From the NCBI GenBank assembly GCA_002694685.1, contig NZMW01000010.1:554517-618516 (forward strand): DNA of 64,000 bases. Reading direction: 5' to 3'. A program made the position numbers and the translations under genes. The stretch's first letter is position 1; every line of letters starts with the position of its first letter. This stretch comes from Balneola sp. (GTDB lineage: Bacteria; Bacteroidota; Rhodothermia; Balneolales; Balneolaceae). Below, piece after piece: positions 52,629 to 62,311 of this stretch. Below the pieces are notes generated by a model. That model saw only the letters and a program-made list of their open reading frames with translations, made no database searches and was not told the DNA's origin.

Positions 52629-53972
52629 TTAGGATCTGATTTTCGTGAGTTTATTGAATCGATAATTATGCAAGATAGCGGCGACAGAAAGCCCTCCAAT
52701 CAACCCAATCCATAATCCTTCAGGACCAAAGCCAAGATAAATTCCAAGAATATATCCCGTTGGGAAGCCAACGAGCCAGTAGGAGATGAAATTCACAATC
52801 ATGGGAACGCGCGTATCTTTTAATCCGCGAAGAGCACCGAATGCTCCTACCTGAAGTCCATCAGAGATTTGGAATATAGCGGCCATAAAAACCAGCGTAA
52901 CAGCAACTCCCGCTACTTCGATGTCATCGGTGTAAATACTGATGATGAATTCCGGAGCGAGAAATAGAAGCATGGCCGTGAGGGTCATGACTCCGGCACA
53001 AATAGCAATCCCCACAAATCCCCGAAAACGAGCCTTTTCCATTGAACCTTGACCCAGAGAAAACCCTACTCTTTGGGAGATAGCCATGGAAAGTCCAAAG
53101 GGGATCATAAACATGGTAGCCGCAACATTTATAGCAATTTGGTGAGCAGCGGCAGCCTTCACGCTGAGTGTCCCCATCAATAAACTGACCGTAGCAAAAA
53201 GAAGTACCTCCATAGAAGAACTGATCCCATTAGGAACTCCTACCGTAATTAACTCTCGGATGTACTTCCACTCCGGGCCTTTAGTCCGGGCAAAAATATT
53301 GAATCGCTTAAAAGGTTTAAAAGAAGCCGTGAAAGCAATAAATACAATGGCCCCGAATAAGTTTATGATGGAAGTAGCATATCCTGTTCCAACAGCACCA
53401 AGCTGAGGGAAACCTAATTTCCCATACATAAGCACATAATTTGCACCCACATTTAAAACCAAGCTGGCCGCAGCAATGTACATAGCCGGTCTGGTGACTG
53501 ATAATCCTTCACTGAAATACCGAACACCTGCATAGGCTAGTAATGGTAATATGCCCCAGGAGATCGCTTTGAGGTATCCATCAGCAATGGGGATAATTTC
53601 AGCAGTTACACCCATAAGCTGCATTACAATCTCAAGGTTTCGGATAAGGAAGAAACATGGAATAGCCAGCATCAAAACCAGCCAAAACATTTGGCGGGCA
53701 CTTTTCCCAATCAGGTCAAATTCACGGGCTCCTAAAAACTGAGATACAATGGGGTTGATGGCAATGAGGGTAGCCATGCAGAAAATCCCGATAGGCATGT
53801 AGATAGCATTTCCAATAGCTACAGAGGCGAGGTCAAGGGCTGACAGGTTTCCAGCCATTACGGTGTCGGTGAAGTTAAGCCCCATGCGAAGTAGCTGAGT
53901 AGCAATAATAGGGCTGCCAATCGCTACAAGTTTGAGCCCTTCTTTTTTTATTTCTTTTTGGGAATTGTTCAT
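52629..53972 (-). CDS. MATE-family efflux transporter
   Basis: 447 residues, 12 hydrophobic helices in two six-helix halves. The N-terminus LVAIGSPIIATQLLRMGLNFTDTVMAGNLSALDLASVAIGNAIYMP and the second half ELITVGVPNGISSSMEVLLFATVSLLMG carry the paired MATE signatures. It is a NorM-like exporter driven by Na+ or H+. It is upstream of, and in the same direction as, the polyketide synthase (29-62 nt), so it may export the phenolic product. Confidence 0.88.
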   Translation of the reverse strand: MNNSQKEIKKEGLKLVAIGSPIIATQLLRMGLNFTDTVMAGNLSALDLASVAIGNAIYMPIGIFCMATLIAINPIVSQFLGAREFDLIGKSARQMFWLVLMLAIPCFFLIRNLEIVMQLMGVTAEIIPIADGYLKAISWGILPLLAYAGVRYFSEGLSVTRPAMYIAAASLVLNVGANYVLMYGKLGFPQLGAVGTGYATSIINLFGAIVFIAFTASFKPFKRFNIFARTKGPEWKYIRELITVGVPNGISSSMEVLLFATVSLLMGTLSVKAAAAHQIAINVAATMFMIPFGLSMAISQRVGFSLGQGSMEKARFRGFVGIAICAGVMTLTAMLLFLAPEFIISIYTDDIEVAGVAVTLVFMAAIFQISDGLQVGAFGALRGLKDTRVPMIVNFISYWLVGFPTGYILGIYLGFGPEGLWIGLIGGLSVAAILHNYRFNKLTKIRS

Positions 53973-54045
53973 CAGGGCAGCAAAGGTACGGACAAATATT
54001 CACCAATAGAGATTAAGTTTGAATAAAAATCCTAACGACCGGCTT

Positions 54046-57000
54046 TTAATCCTTGCGGTACTTGGATTCTTTGTGGTGAATTGGAAGGCTGATTTTAAAG
54101 GTGGTTTTTTCACCCGGGGTAGATTCAAAAGAAATCTTACCGTCATGTTCTTCAATAATCTTTTTGGAGATCGCTAATCCCAGACCTGTTCCGCTTGACT
54201 TGGTTGAGAAATTAGGCACAAAGATGTCCTCGCTGTTTTCTTTCGGAATTCCCTCCCCATTATCAATAACTTCGATCAAAACGAAAGACTTGTCATCATC
54301 TGTAAGAGAACAGAGCGTTATCTCTCCGCCGTTGGGCATTGCTTCAGTCGCATTTTTCACGAGGTTTACCAATACCCGTCTAAGTTCCTCTTTCACTCCC
54401 ATTACATAAAGTTCCTCGGGATAGAGTTCAGATACTATCTTTAGTTGATCTTCAGACTTATACAGTTCAGCAATAGATTCCAATAAAGCATTGACTTCAA
54501 TCTCGTTGAATTCCTGCTCGGTTGGCTGCGCAAACTTTGAGAAGTCGGAAGCTATTTTACTTAGCGATTCAATCTGATCAATCATGTTCGTGGCAACTTT
54601 CTCAATTTGCGGCTTCATTTTTATGAAGTCTTCTTCTGAAACGTTCAGTTGCCTTTGAAGATGTTGTAGGTTGAGCTTCATTGGGGTTAACGGATTCTTG
54701 ATTTCATGAGCAACTTGCTGCGCCATTTCTTTCCATGCCGCTTCCCGTTCGGCTTTGGCTAAATCTTGTTGCAGATCTTTAAGACGGTAAACCATCACAT
54801 TATAGGCATTGGTAAGAGAACCAATTTCGTCCTTACTCTTAACAGGTAAAGTCGTTTCTAAATCACCGCCGGAAATCTTTTTAAGTCCTTCCCGCAAAGC
54901 CTCAAGGGGAGAGGTTAGCTGAGTTGAGATAAGGGCAGCTCCAATAATGAAAAACCCAAATATCACTACATAGAAACCAAGAAGGTAGCTGGTAGTTGAA
55001 AGTAGCTGTTCATTAAACTTAGGGGCTTCTAGGAAGGTCGGAATCGCAACAATGCCAGCAATTTCACTATCCTCATTAAGCCAGGGCTGATATCCTATAA
55101 GTAACTGCTGACTCCCCAGGGTTACTTTCCGTGTTACCTGCTGGTTGCCACGGCTATATATAGACTCATACACATCCCAGGGCAGCATACGGGGCAATAA
55201 ATTTTGATTATAAATTTGGCTTGTTGTAGAAATATCAACGGTATTATCACGGTATAGGGCAGCATCAGCATCCAGGGTAGAAGTCAATTCACTGAGGGGA
55301 ATGCGGGACTCTTCGGGCGAGAGAGATTCCTGAAATGATATAGATTCCGTGAGGTTATCAAGCTTGCTCAGCAATTGATCCTGAACGCCTTTCTGGTTTT
55401 GACTTTTTATGGCATAGTAGGTTGTTCCAATTAATGCCATCAGGCAAATCAGCGAAGCAAAAATAAAGCGGTCAATCAGGCGATCTCGGAAGCGTCGATT
55501 ATGCCCTAATATATTGAGATCCTTTTTCCAGAATAATGAACCTAAAACCAACAGCCCAATTATGAGTACGCAAAAGAAAAACCGGATCACTGAAAAAAGG
55601 TGATTATCAAAACCGGGATCGTTGGTTGCTGCTCGTATAATTTGATTAGCTGAAGATGCCACAAAGTACTCGCGGATATGTTGATTGCCCAACCCCGTTG
55701 TTCGATAAAAAGAGGAGTCAGATTTGGTCTCTGAGAGAATCTCTGAGGGTAAGCTTAGATATCCGGGAATGTCTAAAGGTGTTCCAACAATATTCCGGCG
55801 TGCAGCAAGGCCGTCGATATACTCGATAATGCTGATGGAGGCATTCCAGCTTTCACTCCCTTCAGAAGCAATAACAGCACGGAGGGGTTTCTCATATTGA
55901 GGACGCTCGCGATACACTGAGCACAATATCCAGCCGATGCGTTGTTCAGTATTTCCATCCTGATAAAGAGGAATCCACGCCCGGCGGAAGGAAGAGTAGT
56001 TTGAGTTGGCTTCATTAAGTGGACGCTCCCGGACAATAGGGCGAAGATTTTCAACACGGATTTGTTCCTCTTCAAAAGGAATGACCAGCGAGAGCATATT
56101 AAAGGCACGAGTCCAGGCCGGAGAATCCAGATCAGAGGAATATTCTCCAATAATTTCACCCTGATTATTTACAAGCTGAGTTGAAATCGAAAAACGCTCC
56201 CAGTCTTGTTGCAAAAGGTTCTGGGTTTGCTGAGTAAAATAATTTTCTACAAAAGCAGGCCGCTGAATAAAGTCATTCAAAGTGAGATTAGATACGGACT
56301 GCTCTAACTGAGTTAGCAAGTTTCGGGCAATTATTTCAGCCTGTGTTGCTTCTTCATCAACAAAAAGCTGAGCTGCTTTTTCCATTTGGCTGTTCAGGCG
56401 TATGGAGTAACCTTTGTAAACGGCGATATAGGAAATACAAACTGCGATGTAGCTAAAAAGGAGCAGAAGCCTGAGCCGGGATGCAAAAGTAAATAGGGCC
56501 GGGTTTCGGTGTGCCAGAAAAATGAAAACAAGTATAGTCGCAAAGAATAAAGTGGTAGTGAGTACCAGCCATCCCGCTTTTTCGGGATATAAACTCAAAA
56601 CAAAAATGACAAAAAGCCCAATCAAATATCCACCCAGCATAATCAATAATGAAACAGACAGGGACTGAGGAGTGAGTTTCATCAGAAACCATCCTAAAAT
56701 GGTGAGCAGTGTAATAGATGAAATGCAGAATACTCCGGAAATCACATAAAAAAGAAAGGTCTCCAAGTGTGGGAAAACTTCAAGATCTAAAACAGCAATG
56801 GATGTCTCTGTAAATAAGGAATAGGTTTCCAATAAATAAAAATGAAGCAGGGTAGCGCTGAGAAAACCAAAGAAAGCTATTAGAACGGTAGTGATTACAC
56901 TTGAGGAATTCTTGACTTCAAGACTTGAACTTAACAATGGATTGAAGCAAACGATTGTCAAAAGCAGAATAAAGAACGAATGTACCCCATATTTGACAAG

Positions 57001-57957
57001 GGGTTTTATTGCTTCGAAGTCTTGTTGACCCAGAGCATAAAAGATTTCAATCCATCCCACTCCATAGTCGATGTTGGAGAAGAAAAGCCATGCCAGAGTA
57101 ATAGCAAATAACTTCAACAATAAAGATTTCCAGGTAGTGAGTTCTCGAGAAATAGAGATAAGGAAAAGCGTGATCAGGCTTATCAGTACAACATAGAAAA
57201 TGGCCCGGTACAAAAAGTATTGGTTTTGCTTAATGGAGCGATATTCAGAGTAGTCATCCTTTAGAGTATAAATAACGCCGGCTGAATCTACACTTTGAGT
57301 CGATATCCTTGTAATGAATTGCGGGTTTTGGGGTGGTTCTTCAAAAAAGCTGAAGTGGACCGGATAATCGGCCTCAGGCTGTAAAAAGTCAGAAGGCATT
57401 AGTTCGGAATCATCGCCAATGGGCAGAATGTTTTCCTGCTTCACCTTTTTACGGGTGATTACTGTGTATTGAATCAATGTGTCATTCAGTTGAGCTGTAA
57501 TATGCGTGCTATAATTCAGAAAAGTCACATTATTGCTTTGCTCAATGCTTACATAGGCATTATTACCGGTAGGCTTTACTTCAGGTGAAACTTGTTGTGG
57601 AGAGAATCCCGTCCAAAGAATATTTTCATTCCCTTTAAATAAAGAAATACCCCAAAAATCATATTCCTTATCTGCTTCAGTTGTTATTGAACTAAGAGGT
57701 TCGTTATTCTGAAGCTGTTGCTTTGCAAACACTGAAAACTGGTTGCTTTGGTTTACAAACTCCTGCTCAAAATTGAGATAGTTTTGAAGTGCGGTATTAA
57801 TCGCTTCATTGGCCAGGGTGGTTTGCTCCAGCTCGGTAAGGTCGCCTTGTTCTGTCCAAATCTCGAATATCCCATACATTAGAGCAACTAATGTAAGAAG
57901 GAAGGCAAGCGCCCAGGTATTGTTGTGAATGGGGGATTTCAAGATAGCTTTGCTCAT
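54046..57957 (-). CDS. giant NtrY-like membrane sensor histidine kinase
   Basis: 1303 residues. It has one helix near the N-terminus (WALAFLLTLVALMYGIFEI), a periplasmic segment, a cluster of about eight helices (about 245-500), a long extracytoplasmic region, two more helices, another loop and a final helix, then HAMP (about 1020-1075), the H-box AWKEMAQQVAHEIKNPLTPMKL (H1084) and HATPase (NLVKNATEAMPNGG, DNGEGIPKENSEDIF, GTGLGLAISKKIIEEH). The kinase part matches NtrY. No NtrX/NtrC regulator is nearby. Its size and multi-domain sensor are unusual. It starts 27 nt after the dehydrogenase gene. Confidence 0.9.
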   Translation of the reverse strand: MSKAILKSPIHNNTWALAFLLTLVALMYGIFEIWTEQGDLTELEQTTLANEAINTALQNYLNFEQEFVNQSNQFSVFAKQQLQNNEPLSSITTEADKEYDFWGISLFKGNENILWTGFSPQQVSPEVKPTGNNAYVSIEQSNNVTFLNYSTHITAQLNDTLIQYTVITRKKVKQENILPIGDDSELMPSDFLQPEADYPVHFSFFEEPPQNPQFITRISTQSVDSAGVIYTLKDDYSEYRSIKQNQYFLYRAIFYVVLISLITLFLISISRELTTWKSLLLKLFAITLAWLFFSNIDYGVGWIEIFYALGQQDFEAIKPLVKYGVHSFFILLLTIVCFNPLLSSSLEVKNSSSVITTVLIAFFGFLSATLLHFYLLETYSLFTETSIAVLDLEVFPHLETFLFYVISGVFCISSITLLTILGWFLMKLTPQSLSVSLLIMLGGYLIGLFVIFVLSLYPEKAGWLVLTTTLFFATILVFIFLAHRNPALFTFASRLRLLLLFSYIAVCISYIAVYKGYSIRLNSQMEKAAQLFVDEEATQAEIIARNLLTQLEQSVSNLTLNDFIQRPAFVENYFTQQTQNLLQQDWERFSISTQLVNNQGEIIGEYSSDLDSPAWTRAFNMLSLVIPFEEEQIRVENLRPIVRERPLNEANSNYSSFRRAWIPLYQDGNTEQRIGWILCSVYRERPQYEKPLRAVIASEGSESWNASISIIEYIDGLAARRNIVGTPLDIPGYLSLPSEILSETKSDSSFYRTTGLGNQHIREYFVASSANQIIRAATNDPGFDNHLFSVIRFFFCVLIIGLLVLGSLFWKKDLNILGHNRRFRDRLIDRFIFASLICLMALIGTTYYAIKSQNQKGVQDQLLSKLDNLTESISFQESLSPEESRIPLSELTSTLDADAALYRDNTVDISTTSQIYNQNLLPRMLPWDVYESIYSRGNQQVTRKVTLGSQQLLIGYQPWLNEDSEIAGIVAIPTFLEAPKFNEQLLSTTSYLLGFYVVIFGFFIIGAALISTQLTSPLEALREGLKKISGGDLETTLPVKSKDEIGSLTNAYNVMVYRLKDLQQDLAKAEREAAWKEMAQQVAHEIKNPLTPMKLNLQHLQRQLNVSEEDFIKMKPQIEKVATNMIDQIESLSKIASDFSKFAQPTEQEFNEIEVNALLESIAELYKSEDQLKIVSELYPEELYVMGVKEELRRVLVNLVKNATEAMPNGGEITLCSLTDDDKSFVLIEVIDNGEGIPKENSEDIFVPNFSTKSSGTGLGLAISKKIIEEHDGKISFESTPGEKTTFKISLPIHHKESKYRKD

Positions 57958-57984
57958 AATTTATTCAACGAATATGAGCGTAAA

Positions 57985-58968
57985 TTAGGGGCTAATCAAG
58001 TTTGGTATTTTATGATCAGCTTTGCCATCAAGAACGGAGGTGATTGCTTCTGCGGCCAGCATTCCGATATCCTCTCTCGTTCGGTGGGTAGCACTCGCAA
58101 TATGGGGAAGCAAGACGGTGTTAGGTGCAGAAAGCAGATTAGGATGAACTTTTGGTTCTTCTTCAAAAACATCCAGAGCGGCACCGGCTATAGTTTTATT
58201 ATGAAGTGCTTCTGCTAAAGCTGCCTCATCAATAACGGCCCCTCTTGAAATATTAACCAGCAAGGCATGACCGGGAAGTGTTTCCAAAAACTTTTTATCC
58301 ACCAAATGATGAGTTTCTGGGGTGAGCGGGCAATTCAAACTAATCACATCAGACCGCCGTGCAAGCTCTTTGTGGTCTTTGATATATTCAGCCTTAAGTT
58401 CCTGTTCAGTTTCAGAGTCGATAGGAGTACGGTTGTGATAAATGATATTCATCCCAAAAGCTTTGGCGCGATGGGCAAAAGCCTGACCTATTCTCCCCAT
58501 TCCAATGATCCCTAAAGTTCGGTCTCTCAACTCCATCCCAAGAAACCCAAGTGGTTCCCAGCCTTTGAACTTACCATCCCTTAAGTATTGCTCAGCCTCT
58601 TTGAACTTTCTTGAAAGGGCCAGAAGTAAACCCATGGCATAGTCGCCACAAGCTTCGGTAAGAACATCGGGCGTGTTGGCTACTTTAACGCCTCTCTTAT
58701 GCGCAGCCTCAACATCGATATTATCATATCCGACGGCAAAGTTTGCCACTACCTGAAGTTTCTCACCTGCTTCTAAAACCTTTTCAGTAACCGGGCTAGA
58801 AAGCATGCACAAAAGAGCATCATAAGAAGGAATGTCTCGGATAAGGTCTTCTTCAGTCTGATAAGTGCCTTTCTCTGCTACGGTAACTGTACCGTGCTCC
58901 CTTAGAAATGAAATTACATTTTTAGGAATGGGTTCTGTAACAAGGATATGCGGTAACGAAGAACTCAA
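57985..58968 (-). CDS. D-2-hydroxyacid dehydrogenase (glyoxylate/hydroxypyruvate reductase type)
   Basis: 327 residues. N-terminal HILVTEPIPKNVISFLREHG, NAD-binding RDRTLGIIGMGRIGQAFAHRAKAFGMNIIYHNRT, HLVDKKFLETLPGHALLVNISRGAVIDEAALAEAL, and catalytic Arg/Glu/His in the family order, the His in LLPHIASATHRTREDIG. It reduces glyoxylate or hydroxypyruvate using NAD(P)H. It lies 6 nt downstream of rsfS in the same unit, with no functional link obvious. Confidence 0.9.
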   Translation of the reverse strand: MSSSLPHILVTEPIPKNVISFLREHGTVTVAEKGTYQTEEDLIRDIPSYDALLCMLSSPVTEKVLEAGEKLQVVANFAVGYDNIDVEAAHKRGVKVANTPDVLTEACGDYAMGLLLALSRKFKEAEQYLRDGKFKGWEPLGFLGMELRDRTLGIIGMGRIGQAFAHRAKAFGMNIIYHNRTPIDSETEQELKAEYIKDHKELARRSDVISLNCPLTPETHHLVDKKFLETLPGHALLVNISRGAVIDEAALAEALHNKTIAGAALDVFEEEPKVHPNLLSAPNTVLLPHIASATHRTREDIGMLAAEAITSVLDGKADHKIPNLISP

Positions 58969-58974
58969 GAAAGT

Positions 58975-59394
58975 TTACTCCTCGTCCTCATCTTTTATAT
59001 AAGTCACCTCTGCATCATTCCACATGCGCTCAAGACCGTAAAAGTCGCGCTTCTCTTTACTCATTACGTGGACTACAATGTTTACAAAGTCGAGGATAAC
59101 CCATGAGCGACCCTGAAGTCCCTCTTTCTTCCAAGCTCTTTCACCCATCTTTTCTCTGATGTCTTCTTCAACAGCATCAGAAAGAGCCTTAACCTGTACA
59201 TCAGAGTTACCGTGGCAGACTACAAAATAATCGGTAAGTGTGGTAAGCTTTGAAACATCCAGCACGGTAATTTCTTTACCTTTTCGGCTTAGTAAAGCTT
59301 CTGTGATAACTTCCACCATTTCTTGTGAATTTGGAGAGTCATCCGAATAGGAATTTTTAAATTGTTTCTTTGCCGGTTGTTTAATGTCTGTCAT
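58975..59394 (-). CDS. rsfS: ribosomal silencing factor RsfS
   Basis: 139 residues. TLTDYFVVCHGNSDVQVKALSDAVEEDIREKMGERAWKKEGLQGRSWVILDFVNIVVHVMSKEKRDFYGLERMW is the complete RsfS/YbeB/DUF143 family pattern. It binds L14 and blocks subunit joining under starvation. A short Lys/Ser-rich N-terminal extension (about 25 residues) is present. Three nt separate it from the LytR_C gene. Confidence 0.95.
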   Translation of the reverse strand: MTDIKQPAKKQFKNSYSDDSPNSQEMVEVITEALLSRKGKEITVLDVSKLTTLTDYFVVCHGNSDVQVKALSDAVEEDIREKMGERAWKKEGLQGRSWVILDFVNIVVHVMSKEKRDFYGLERMWNDAEVTYIKDEDEE

Positions 59395-59397
59395 AAA

Positions 59398-59865
59398 TTA
59401 ATCAGTATTAAGTTTTTCAAAGTCATGTCCTATAATTACGCTTACATCGAGATAAAAGTCGGGAGAGGATTCTCTTATTACGTTAGCCTGTGATACTCCC
59501 AAGGCATTTGCTACCCGGTAGGCATTATCCATAACACCGCTCCTTGATATTATAATGGTTTCTTGGAGGTCAAACGTTTCAAAATTACCGGTTTCAACTA
59601 CATCGAAACCATTTTTACGCAATAAACCGGTATATGAATTTGCTATTCCTGAAATCCCGCACCCATTCAGGACTTCAATTTGGATGATTTCGCTTATCAG
59701 CTCTGATTGTAGTTCAGCTCTTTCATTAAATATTCTGGGATAAATAATACGAGTGAAAAGTGCGGCGACCAGAACAATTAAGAGTACACTTAAAAACCCG
59801 ATGGCAGCATTTAAAAAAAGTTCGTTTGTACCGGAAGAGCTTTTGCCGTTTGTATCTGCCATCAA
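59398..59865 (-). CDS. LytR C-terminal-domain (LytR_C) membrane protein
   Basis: 155 residues. A short cytoplasmic head, one transmembrane helix (LNAAIGFLSVLLIVLVAALFTRI) and a periplasmic LytR_C domain (IQIEVLNGCGISGIANSYTGLLRKNGFDVVETGNF to YLDVSVIIGHDFEKL). The domain is known from LytR/Psr proteins and stand-alone envelope proteins. No phosphotransferase domain is present. It lies between rsfS and the secreted protein gene (13 nt). Confidence 0.85.
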   Translation of the reverse strand: MMADTNGKSSSGTNELFLNAAIGFLSVLLIVLVAALFTRIIYPRIFNERAELQSELISEIIQIEVLNGCGISGIANSYTGLLRKNGFDVVETGNFETFDLQETIIISRSGVMDNAYRVANALGVSQANVIRESSPDFYLDVSVIIGHDFEKLNTD

Positions 59866-59878
59866 CTAATCATTTCTA

Positions 59879-60397
59879 CTAGTACCAGGTATTGCCAAAA
59901 CGATTATTACCATAAGGACTAAAGCCATAACCATAGGGATTGAAGTACCCGTAGTTGCTAGGTAACTGCTGGTAACGAAGCTGAATATGAGCGTTATCAC
60001 TTATCTTGTAATTCAACTCAGCATTTCTGATGAGCACCTCTCCACCAATGTTATTATCTGTGTCAACAAAATTGGAGGCTCCGAAAGGAGAATGAAGAAA
60101 AGAAACATCCATGCGCCCGGTTAAATTTTCTGTAAAGAGAAAATTGAGCGTGTTTGTGTATGAATTCACATTCTGATAATTGCCGCCAACCGATCCAAAG
60201 TTCATGGAATAAGAGTGACTCATCGTTACGTTATTCTGAAAAAAATTACTAAGCCATGTCTGAACGGTAGCCTCTTGGTTATTGATAACAGGCCCTGAAA
60301 AGTCGTTATAGGCAGGTAAGTCCTCTCTGAGTTGGGCAGAAAGTTGAAAGCTCAAAAATAGAGCGAATACAAAAGTGAGTGTGAATAATTTTTTCAT
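59879..60397 (-). CDS. secreted beta-rich protein of unknown function
   Basis: 172 residues with a signal peptide (MKKLFTLTFVFALFLSFQLSA) and a mature part of alternating polar/hydrophobic strands (SHSYSMNFGSVGG, NTLNFLFTENLTGRMDVSFLHSPFG, GGEVLIRNAELNYKISDNAHIQLRYQQL) like part of an outer-membrane beta barrel, ending in a Tyr/Gly/Pro-rich tail (YGYFNPYGYGFSPYGN). Too short for a full barrel porin. It leads the LytR_C-rsfS run, 13 nt before it. Unknown function. Confidence 0.75.
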   Translation of the reverse strand: MKKLFTLTFVFALFLSFQLSAQLREDLPAYNDFSGPVINNQEATVQTWLSNFFQNNVTMSHSYSMNFGSVGGNYQNVNSYTNTLNFLFTENLTGRMDVSFLHSPFGASNFVDTDNNIGGEVLIRNAELNYKISDNAHIQLRYQQLPSNYGYFNPYGYGFSPYGNNRFGNTWY

Positions 60398-60563
60398 GGT
60401 GCTCGCAAAGGTTTACAGTTGAACGCAAGAGCAATTACATAAGTATAACGAATTGGCAAATAATAATAAACAAGAGAGAATGTAGGGGTGCATTGAAATC
60501 GCCAAAAAAAAAGGCTATTTTAATCAACTTTTCTAACTGTACTGAAAAACCTATAGAAAGCTA

Positions 60564-61619
60564 ATGAAGCTCACCGATTTCAAATTTGAGACTGACGATT
60601 TAAACATTCCTGAAGAACCGCTGAAAAAAAGAGATTCAGCAAAGTTGATGGTTCTTAATCGTGCAGAAAGAACAATCGAACATACAACCTTCGATAAAAT
60701 TCATGAGTATCTGAATAAAGATGACATCATGATTTATAATAATACGAAAGTATTCCCTGCACGCCTCAATGGTAAAAAGGAGAAAACCGAAGCGGATATT
60801 GAAGTTTTCTTACTCAGAGAGCTCATGCCTGAAAATATGCTTTGGGATGTACTGGTAGAACCGGCGCGTAAAATCAGAATCGGAAACAAGCTGTATTTCG
60901 GAGAAGAAGACGAAGAACTGATGGCTGAGGTAGTGGATAACACAACTTCCCGTGGCCGTACAATTCGTTTCCTATATGAAGGTCCAAATCAGGAGCTTTA
61001 TAATCGATTAGATGAGCTCGGTAAGATGCCACTTCCTCCTTATGTGGAAAGAGAGCCTGTTGAAGAAGATAAAGAGCGTTATCAAACAATATTTGCTACT
61101 GAGCGAGGAGCAGTTGCTGCACCGGCAGCAGGCATGCATTTTACCCAAGAGCTGGTAGACAAAATCAAAAAGAAAGGTGTAGAGTTTTTACCTACAACTC
61201 TTCATATAGGTTGGGGTATTTTCAGAAATGTGGAAGTTGAAGATTTGACTAAGCACCGCATGGACTCAGATAACTTCTTTATCTCTAAAGATACTTCTGA
61301 CAAGATCAACGAAACGCTCAAGAAAAAGAAAAACCGAGTTATTGCCATCGGCTCAAGTTCTTGTAGAACCATTGAAACCAGTGTAATGGCAAGCGGAATG
61401 TCAAAAGCCGGAACAGGTTGGACAGATAAGTTTATTTATCCTCCGTATAACTTCAAGATTACAGAAGGGTTGATTATCAATTTCCATCAGCCTGAGTCTA
61501 CTCGCTTGATGCTTTCTGCTGCTTTTGCAGGATATGATTTCTTGATGGAAGCTTACGAAGAAGCCAAAAAGAATGATTACCGACTGTTTACATTCGGTGA
61601 TGCAATGTTGATTCTTTAA
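60564..61619 (+). CDS. queA: tRNA preQ1(34) S-adenosylmethionine ribosyltransferase-isomerase
   Basis: 351 residues. YNNTKVFPARLNGKKEKTEADIEVFLLREL, PLPPYVEREPVEEDKERYQTIFATERGAVAAPAAGMHFTQEL and TLHIGWGIFRNVE are QueA signatures. It transfers the ribose of SAM to preQ1 in tRNA to form epoxyqueuosine. First gene of a coupled unit, 2 nt before ispD. Confidence 0.96.
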   Translation: MKLTDFKFETDDLNIPEEPLKKRDSAKLMVLNRAERTIEHTTFDKIHEYLNKDDIMIYNNTKVFPARLNGKKEKTEADIEVFLLRELMPENMLWDVLVEPARKIRIGNKLYFGEEDEELMAEVVDNTTSRGRTIRFLYEGPNQELYNRLDELGKMPLPPYVEREPVEEDKERYQTIFATERGAVAAPAAGMHFTQELVDKIKKKGVEFLPTTLHIGWGIFRNVEVEDLTKHRMDSDNFFISKDTSDKINETLKKKKNRVIAIGSSSCRTIETSVMASGMSKAGTGWTDKFIYPPYNFKITEGLIINFHQPESTRLMLSAAFAGYDFLMEAYEEAKKNDYRLFTFGDAMLIL

Positions 61620-61621
61620 GA

Positions 61622-62311
61622 ATGTCAAAACTGTCGGTCATAATACCGGCGGCAGGATCGGGCGAGAGAATGGTTTCTGCAATTCCCAAGCCGTTTATAA
61701 AGGTGGGAGAGAAATCCATTCTTGAGCACACGATTGCCCGGTTTCTAGAATTCTCTGAAGTAAAACAGATAATTGTAGCAACCTCCAAAAGCTATATTAA
61801 TGAGATAGAGAATATAGTTGGCCATTTCGTTACCGATGTGCATTTCGATATTGTGGAGGGAGGAAAAGAGCGGCAATTTTCTATATATAATGCCCTCAAG
61901 CATGTAGGTGAAGAAATAGACTTGGTTGCAGTGCACGATGCCGTTCGTCCTTTTGTGCGGGTTGAATTGATTGAAGAATGTTGCCGTGCAGCAGAGAAGG
62001 TTGGCGGTGCTGTGCTTGGGGTGCCTGCAAAAGACACTATAAAAAGAGTAGATGAGTCCTTAACTATTCAAGAAACACCTAACCGATCTTTTCTTTGGCA
62101 AGCGCAAACTCCTCAGGTTTTTCAGCGCCAACTGTTAATAGATGCATACGAGTCAGCCATCAGTGATGGGTATGTTGGTACGGACGACGCTTCATTGGTG
62201 GAGCGCATCAGCGGAAAGGTACAGATGGTGGAAGGTGACCGGGAAAATTTAAAAATTACCTATCCTGTAGATTTAAAAATTGCCGAACTAATTATAGGAA
62301 AAGGGTCATGA
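61622..62311 (+). CDS. ispD: 2-C-methyl-D-erythritol 4-phosphate cytidylyltransferase
   Basis: 229 residues. [32 protein letters not shown] (nucleotide-binding), [11 protein letters not shown] and QAQTPQVFQ are diagnostic. It activates MEP with CTP in the non-mevalonate isoprenoid pathway. It overlaps ispF by 4 nt (ATGA), so the two MEP enzymes are made together. Confidence 0.96.
   Translation: MSKLSVIIPAAGSGERMVSAIPKPFIKVGEKSILEHTIARFLEFSEVKQIIVATSKSYINEIENIVGHFVTDVHFDIVEGGKERQFSIYNALKHVGEEIDLVAVHDAVRPFVRVELIEECCRAAEKVGGAVLGVPAKDTIKRVDESLTIQETPNRSFLWQAQTPQVFQRQLLIDAYESAISDGYVGTDDASLVERISGKVQMVEGDRENLKITYPVDLKIAELIIGKGS

Noticed and set aside
54046..57957. Frame error joining two kinases
   Set aside because: The frame is continuous with only one H-box and one HATPase domain, so it is one long kinase rather than a fusion by error.
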